Below are positions 6,441-9,681 of a stretch of DNA of 9,681 nt, in pieces (position 1 is the first letter of the stretch; each line of letters starts with the position of its first letter). The position numbers were made by a program, and so were the translations under genes. The stretch is from contig JAFDAE010000059.1 in NCBI GenBank assembly GCA_019314005.1, positions 1 through 9,681 on the forward strand, read 5' to 3'. The notes beneath the pieces were generated by a model. That model made no database searches, was not told the origin of the DNA, and worked only from the letters and a program-made list of their open reading frames with translations. Origin of the DNA: Deltaproteobacteria bacterium. GTDB lineage: Bacteria; Desulfobacterota; Desulfobacteria; C00003060; C00003106.

Positions 6441-7649
6441 ATGAAATACGTGATCCTCCTTGGTGACGGCATGGGGGACTATCCCATTGATTCGCTTGGG
6501 GGCAAAACCCCCCTTGAGGCGGCCAAGACCCCTAACATGGACTGGATCGCCGGACATGGCGAGGTAGGCTCTACCAGGACCATCCCGGATGGATGTGAAG
6601 CAGGTAGCGATACGGCAAACCTGAGCATATTGGGGTACAACCCGCAGGATGTGCTCAGCGGAAGAGGTCCTCTTGAGGCGGCAAGCCTTGGCGTGAAATT
6701 AGCGCCGGCAGATGTGGCATACAGGTGTAATTTGGTAACCCTTTCGATCAGAGAGGGGACCTTTCTGATGGACGACTACAGCGCAGGCCACATCTCTACC
6801 GAAGAGGCGCGTATACTTATTGAAGATCTGGATCGCAAAATAGGAAGCGACATATTCCGATTTTATCCGGGCGTGAGCTACCGTCATATTATGGTCTGGC
6901 GGGACGGAAAAATCGATGTGGACACCACGCCCCCCCACGACATTATTGGCCGGCCCGTTCAGGAGTATCTGGATCGGATCAAACCCCACAAGCGTCTATT
7001 GGAGCTGATGCAGCAAGCCGCTCTTGTTCTGAAAGATCATCCGGTGAACCGGAAAAGAATAGAACGAGGAGAAAAACCGGCAAACAATGTGTGGTTCTGG
7101 GGCCAGGGACATCCCCTCACAATACCCCTGTTTAAGGAAAAGACCGGGTTGAGCGGGGCGATGATTTCAGCGGTAGACCTCTTAAAAGGGATCGGTGTAT
7201 ATGCGGGACTTGATGTGATCGAGGTTCCGGGAGCAACCGGCTATCTGGATACGAATTATGAAGGGAAGGCAGATAGTTGTCTGGAGGCGCTGAAAAAGGT
7301 CGACTTCGTCTATCTCCACGTGGAGGCGCCGGACGAGGCAAGCCACGGCGGCCTTTTAGATGAAAAAATTCGCGCAATCGAGGCATTTGACGAGAGGGTG
7401 GTAGGCCGGGTACTAAATGGATTAAAGAGATTTAACGACTTTCGTATCATGGTGGTGACTGATCATTATACGCCTATAAGCGTTAAAACACATACCCGCG
7501 AACCAGTCCCCTTTGCCATATATAGTACGGATGGAAATCGTTCCGGGATACCCGGAGGGTTCAATGAGAAGACAGCGAACAAGGGCATCCATATAAAAGA
7601 AGGATTTCGGTTGATTAAGCGATTAATTAGTGAACAAAAAACGGATTAA
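6441..7649 (+). CDS. apgM: ApgM-family metalloenzyme, probable homoserine kinase (or cofactor-independent phosphoglycerate mutase)
   Basis: A 402-residue alkaline-phosphatase-superfamily protein. Metal and nucleophile motifs are intact: GDGMGDYP (8-15, D9), GSDTANLSILGY (55-66, with the nucleophile position S56), EAPDEASHGG (295-304, D298 and H302) and TDHYTPISVKTH (340-351, D341, H342, H351), followed by PVPF. The archaeal-type phosphoglycerate mutase family interconverts 2- and 3-phosphoglycerate. A subfamily found beside hom and threonine synthase genes in bacteria lacking ThrB is modelled as 'proposed homoserine kinase' (TIGR02535). Its place 127 nt after hom on the same strand favours that role: homoserine to O-phosphohomoserine. 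No ThrB-type gene or thrC is in the window. The start at 6441 gives MKYVILLGDGMGD, the usual family N-terminus; 6429 is the alternative. The stop codon touches the left arm of the 7648-7853 element. Family membership is sure; the choice of substrate is inference. Confidence 0.9.
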   Translation: MKYVILLGDGMGDYPIDSLGGKTPLEAAKTPNMDWIAGHGEVGSTRTIPDGCEAGSDTANLSILGYNPQDVLSGRGPLEAASLGVKLAPADVAYRCNLVTLSIREGTFLMDDYSAGHISTEEARILIEDLDRKIGSDIFRFYPGVSYRHIMVWRDGKIDVDTTPPHDIIGRPVQEYLDRIKPHKRLLELMQQAALVLKDHPVNRKRIERGEKPANNVWFWGQGHPLTIPLFKEKTGLSGAMISAVDLLKGIGVYAGLDVIEVPGATGYLDTNYEGKADSCLEALKKVDFVYLHVEAPDEASHGGLLDEKIRAIEAFDERVVGRVLNGLKRFNDFRIMVVTDHYTPISVKTHTREPVPFAIYSTDGNRSGIPGGFNEKTANKGIHIKEGFRLIKRLISEQKTD

Positions 7650-7853
7650 CCGCAGACTCACGCAGACTGCCGCAGACATTTTATTCGGCCGACTTGGCCG
7701 AACAAAAAATGCATTCGCTTCGCGAAGGGAATCAAAACATCCAAAGACTGAGATAAAAAGGATGGTTTTAAATTTGCCCAAAGGGCATGACACTTAATAT
7801 CCGGCCAGGTCGGCCGGATATTAGTCTGCGTCTGTCCGCGTGGGTCTGCGGTT
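7648..7853. mobile_element. 206-nt MITE-like element: 30-nt terminal inverted repeats enclosing five hairpins
   Basis: Terminal arms 7648-7677 and 7824-7853 pair at 26 of 30 positions; each is built of three decamers of CGCAGACTNN type. Between them nearly all sequence is in hairpins: TTCGGCC/GGCCGAA with loop GACTT (7684-7702); ATTCGCTTCG/CGAAGGGAAT, 9 of 10 (7713-7732); AAAACATCC with GGATGGTTTT (7734-7770 region); TGCCC/GGGCA with loop AAA (7775-7787); and the perfect 12-bp stem at 7795-7823. No ORF is present. It fills the space between two convergent genes, so it could serve as a bidirectional transcript end, but no stem is followed by a convincing T-run. It may be a non-autonomous mobile element or a structured RNA. 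No target duplication is evident. Confidence 0.6.
7795..7823. terminator. Perfect 12-bp hairpin, possible convergent transcript end
   Basis: TAATATCCGGCC and GGCCGGATATTA pair perfectly around the loop AGGTC. It is the strongest hairpin of the convergent spacer. It lacks a following T-run on either strand, so a Rho-independent terminator is not proven; RNA end protection is equally possible. Confidence 0.4.
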
Positions 7854-7879
7854 CCGACAAAACCTTTATATCCTAATTT

Positions 7880-8971
7880 CTAAACCATCTCCAGCCGTAT
7901 TTTCCTCCTCTGCTCGATCGGCAAAAAAACGTAGAACTTAGTCCCTACCTCCTGGGTAGACTCCACTGTGACGCGGCCTCCATGGTCTTCTATAATCCTC
8001 CGTGTCATTGCAAGGTTTAATCCGATTCCTTCATTCTTTCTTGTAAAAAAGGGGTCAAAGATGTAGGGAAGATCGATCTCTGCTATGCCGCATCCATTGT
8101 CCTTGATCGTAAGCACAGCACATTCATCTTTAATGCCTGAGCTGATAGCGATCCTGTCACCTTCGGAGAGCACATCAATGGCATTGTCCATAATAACAGT
8201 CAGGGCCTGCACCATGAGATCATTGTCCAAAAAGAGTTCAAGATCCTTTACATTATCGATATCGATATCCAATACGATACCCTTTTTTTCTCTCCTTTTT
8301 TCAGCTATCAACAGCGTTTCCCGGAGTACATCTGACAGCTTGCCCAGGACCATGCTCGGACGCGGGATCTTTGAAAAGGATTCAACATTCTTTACGATCT
8401 TTTCGAGGCGTTCTATCCCCTCGCTTATATGGCTATAATATTCATCGGTTACATCTGATTTTTCGCACTTGTCGTAAAGCCGCCTGACAAACCCTCCTAC
8501 GGTCATGAGGGGATTTCGGATCTCATGCGCCACACTGTCGGCCATCCTTACTATGTCGAATATCCTTTTTGATTCGTTGTACTTTTTCGCCAGCAATTTT
8601 AACTCGTCGATATCTTGTATCACGATCATAATAAGCTCTATTCCCTTTTCCACGTCGTGATAAAGACAGGTATTTATGTAAGCAAAAAAGCAACTTTTGT
8701 CCTTTCTGCACATCTTCAATTCCCCTTCAAAGGAATTGGATTGCGTGGTGAGGTTAAGGATATTTTGATAGAGATATTTACGGTCGTCCTCCAAAAACAG
8801 CCGCGATAGATTCTTTCCTATAAGATCAGATCGAGAATAGCCAAACATGTCCTTTGCGGATTCGCTAAAAGAGACTATTGTCCCATCCTTTTCGATTACG
8901 ATAAATCCGTTTCTGCTGATATCTATAGTATTTTGAACCGGTTGATAATGTTTGGTCACTTTTTCTTCCAT
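7880..8971 (-). CDS. Soluble PAS-domain sensor histidine kinase
   Basis: A 363-residue two-component kinase without signal peptide or membrane segments, so it should sense a cytoplasmic signal. A PAS domain covers about 15-125 (GFIVIEKDGTIVSFSE, then MFGYSRSDLIGKNL). The HisKA dimerisation domain carries the H-box SVAHEIRNPLM with the phosphorylated histidine H149. The ATPase domain shows the N-box MDNAIDV (N263), G1 DNGCGI (291-296), the F-box FDPFFTRK (305-312) and G2 GIGLNLA (315-321), all intact. A PAS-HisKA-HATPase cytoplasmic kinase is the layout of NtrB-like partners of sigma-54 activators, among others. No response regulator is in the window, so it is an orphan here. The start at 8971 has a strong Shine-Dalgarno. 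The upstream DNA is occupied by a long foldback, which must contain or displace its promoter. The PAS ligand cannot be predicted; I see no clear haem or flavin motif. Confidence 0.95.
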   Translation of the reverse strand: MEEKVTKHYQPVQNTIDISRNGFIVIEKDGTIVSFSESAKDMFGYSRSDLIGKNLSRLFLEDDRKYLYQNILNLTTQSNSFEGELKMCRKDKSCFFAYINTCLYHDVEKGIELIMIVIQDIDELKLLAKKYNESKRIFDIVRMADSVAHEIRNPLMTVGGFVRRLYDKCEKSDVTDEYYSHISEGIERLEKIVKNVESFSKIPRPSMVLGKLSDVLRETLLIAEKRREKKGIVLDIDIDNVKDLELFLDNDLMVQALTVIMDNAIDVLSEGDRIAISSGIKDECAVLTIKDNGCGIAEIDLPYIFDPFFTRKNEGIGLNLAMTRRIIEDHGGRVTVESTQEVGTKFYVFLPIEQRRKIRLEMV

Positions 8972-8977
8972 GCAAAA

Positions 8978-8984
8978 CCTTCCT
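8978..8984 (-). promoter_or_regulatory. Ribosome binding site of the histidine kinase
   Basis: On the minus strand AGGAAGG stands 6 nt before the ATG at 8971. This strong site fixes the start and contrasts with the three genes whose leaders consist of heptamer repeats. Confidence 0.85.
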
Positions 8985-8991
8985 GTGATCC

Positions 8992-9174
8992 GAGTAACTT
9001 AAACCTGAGTTGAGCGATTTTTGAGGAAGAGATGTGCCAATATCTTGATGTAGCAAGGTTTGCGAAAACCACAGGCATACCCGTGGATATGTCGAGGATT
9101 TTCGCAAGCCCTTGATGCGCAAGAGATTGGTGCAGATCGAGTCAAAAATCGCTCAATTTAGGTTTAACTAACTT
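8992..9174. mobile_element. Long foldback (MITE-like) element, about 183 nt
   Basis: Arms 8992-9024 and 9142-9174 pair at 28 of 33 positions, with a core of 23 of 25 (9000-9024 with 9142-9166) containing TTGAGCGATTTTTGA. A second pair continues inward: CCAATATCTT with AAGAGATTGG (9037-9046, 9121-9130), CAAGG with CCTTG (9054-9058, 9110-9114), and TTGCGAAAA with TTTTCGCAA (9060-9068, 9099-9107), closing with CCAC/GTGG. The full piece can form one long interrupted hairpin. There is no transposase, so it is a candidate miniature inverted-repeat element or the remnant ends of an insertion sequence. TAACTT occurs at both edges (8995-9000, 9169-9174) but overlaps the arms, so it is not secure as a target duplication. 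Confidence 0.65.
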
Positions 9175-9203
9175 ATATAAAATACATCATAAAAATGCAA
9201 TTA

Positions 9204-9275
9204 AATTTAGGAATTTAGGAAATTAGGAATTTAGGAAATTAGGGATTGAGGAATTATGGAATTTGGGGATTTAGG
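9204..9275. repeat. Nine-unit octamer tract AATTTAGG
   Basis: Nine units in unbroken 8-nt phase: AATTTAGG, AATTTAGG, AAATTAGG, AATTTAGG, AAATTAGG, GATTGAGG, AATTATGG, AATTTGGG, GATTTAGG. It is the same family as 143-178 in the opposite orientation. It lies between the foldback and the sigma-54 promoter and has no coding content. Confidence 0.9.
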
Positions 9276-9351
9276 AATTAAGTTACAAATTTTGTCAGCA
9301 AAATCCCCTTTTTTGGTAATTATCGCAGATGCACGATGTAAAGAGACAGGT

Positions 9352-9377
9352 GCGACCGAAAGGCGTCGTCGTTTTTT
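9352..9377 (+). terminator. Weak hairpin followed by six T
   Basis: CGACC and GG-C-GTCG can pair with a bulge around a GAAA tetraloop, followed by TCGTTTTTT. It resembles a weak intrinsic terminator or the end of a small RNA, but no gene reads into it on this strand within the window. The half-sites TGCAC (9330-9334) and GGTGC (9349-9353) just upstream could bind an activator of the sigma-54 promoter. Confidence 0.25.
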
Positions 9378-9437
9378 ATACTTTATTTTCAACCTATTAC
9401 ATCATCAAATAGCTTGAGGATGAAGTGGTACGTTTTT

Positions 9438-9452
9438 TGGCACACCCCTTGC
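9438..9452 (+). promoter_or_regulatory. Sigma-54 (RpoN) -24/-12 promoter of the cytochrome gene
   Basis: TGGCAC, five bases (ACCCC), then TTGC match the consensus TGGCAC-N5-TTGC fully, with the invariant GG (9439-9440) and GC (9451-9452) ten bases apart. Transcription should start near 9463, leaving about 85 nt of leader before the ATG at 9548. An IHF-like sequence at 9403-9416 is only a near match. Such a promoter requires an ATP-dependent enhancer-binding activator, which is not encoded in the window. Confidence 0.85.
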
Positions 9453-9533
9453 CTTAAGTATAAGCAAAACGGAAACAACCTATAAAGGTGGTTAATCTTT
9501 TCAAGTTAACGGAAAGGGTGAAACTTTTAAACA

Positions 9534-9542
9534 GAAAGGGGG
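9534..9542 (+). promoter_or_regulatory. Ribosome binding site of the cytochrome gene
   Basis: GAAAGGGGG ends 5 nt before the ATG at 9548 and is a strong Shine-Dalgarno, supporting this start. Confidence 0.85.
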
Positions 9543-9547
9543 ACAAA

Positions 9548-9681
9548 ATGAAAACGACAGGAAAGAGTTTTTTAGTGGTTTTTATTGGAGTGATTTCCTT
9601 GCTTATCGCAGGAGGCACAGGTTATGCGGGGGTACTCGGGTTGTGCAGTAATTGCCATACCATGCATAACTCGCAAGGTGG
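9548..9681 (+). CDS. Exported c-type cytochrome, N-terminal part only
   Basis: The 44 complete codons show a Sec signal peptide (MKTTGK, a hydrophobic stretch of about 14, then GGTGYA with probable cleavage after A27) and at once a haem c attachment motif CSNCH (33-37), with further histidines (H40) as in the sequence CSNCHTMHNSQ. This pattern is typical of periplasmic or outer-surface multihaem cytochromes of anaerobic respiratory bacteria. The number of haems is unknown because the gene continues past the window end. Its own sigma-54 promoter implies expression under a specific signal and not constitutive expression. The divergently transcribed neighbour is a PAS histidine kinase. A monohaem product cannot be excluded from the fragment. 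Confidence 0.85.
   Translation, partial: MKTTGKSFLVVFIGVISLLIAGGTGYAGVLGLCSNCHTMHNSQG

Noticed and set aside
7714..7726. Intrinsic terminator of the apgM-like gene
   Set aside because: TTCGC/GCGAA forms a stem but is followed by GGGAATC and not T; treated as one hairpin of the larger element.
9403..9416. IHF binding site upstream of the sigma-54 promoter
   Set aside because: ATCAA with a following CTTG is one base out of register with the consensus; too weak to call.
9463..9547. Possible cyclic-dinucleotide (GEMM) riboswitch in the cytochrome leader or near 9320-9377
   Set aside because: Such switches occur before cytochromes in related bacteria and a GAAA loop is present, but the conserved GEMM core strings are not found.

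Overview
The window carries four complete large genes, one small gene candidate and the 5' end of a sixth gene. It comes from a bacterium that makes c-type cytochromes and uses sigma-54 promoters. A homoserine dehydrogenase followed by an ApgM-type 'proposed homoserine kinase', a long PPDK-like protein without a TIM barrel, a soluble PAS histidine kinase and a cytochrome with a CSNCH haem site together fit a Desulfobacterota (deltaproteobacterial) lineage best. Nitrospirota or a related candidate phylum is possible. This placement is inference from gene content, since no rRNA or marker gene is present.

Layout. 1-180 is a short spacer with a nested palindrome and an octamer tract. 181-4392 (-) encodes a 1403-residue protein with about 900 N-terminal residues of unknown function followed by the PPDK ATP-grasp and phosphohistidine swivel domains. 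4393-4993 is a divergent spacer with four heptamer tracts, a decamer foldback and a 41-codon ORF (4542-4667, -). 4994-6313 (+) is hom and 6441-7649 (+) is the ApgM/homoserine kinase candidate. 7650-7879 lies between convergent genes and is filled by a 206-nt inverted-repeat element made of consecutive hairpins. 7880-8971 (-) is a PAS histidine kinase. 8972-9547 holds a long foldback, an octamer tract and a near-consensus sigma-54 promoter driving the cytochrome that begins at 9548 and runs off the window.

How the genes work together. hom and the ApgM-like gene probably perform two consecutive steps, aspartate semialdehyde to homoserine to O-phosphohomoserine, on the way to threonine. The PPDK-like protein is a dikinase-type phosphotransferase that lacks the usual pyruvate/PEP domain; its acceptor may lie in the uncharacterised N-terminal part or on another protein. 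The histidine kinase is cytoplasmic and has no response regulator in the window; a link to the neighbouring sigma-54 promoter is only a hypothesis.

The most unusual signal is between the genes. Nearly every spacer carries its own tandem oligomer in strict phase (7, 8 or 10 nt) together with an inverted-repeat foldback. The seven heptamer tracts, different in sequence, all reduce to AAYNNNN on one strand. Where a tract lies directly upstream of a start codon, the AAY strand is the coding strand; tracts at 3' ends are reversed. Three genes (PPDK-like, hom, apgM-like) start against or close to such tracts with no visible Shine-Dalgarno sequence, while the histidine kinase and cytochrome genes, with no tract at their start, have strong ones. 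The hom stop codon lies inside a tract.
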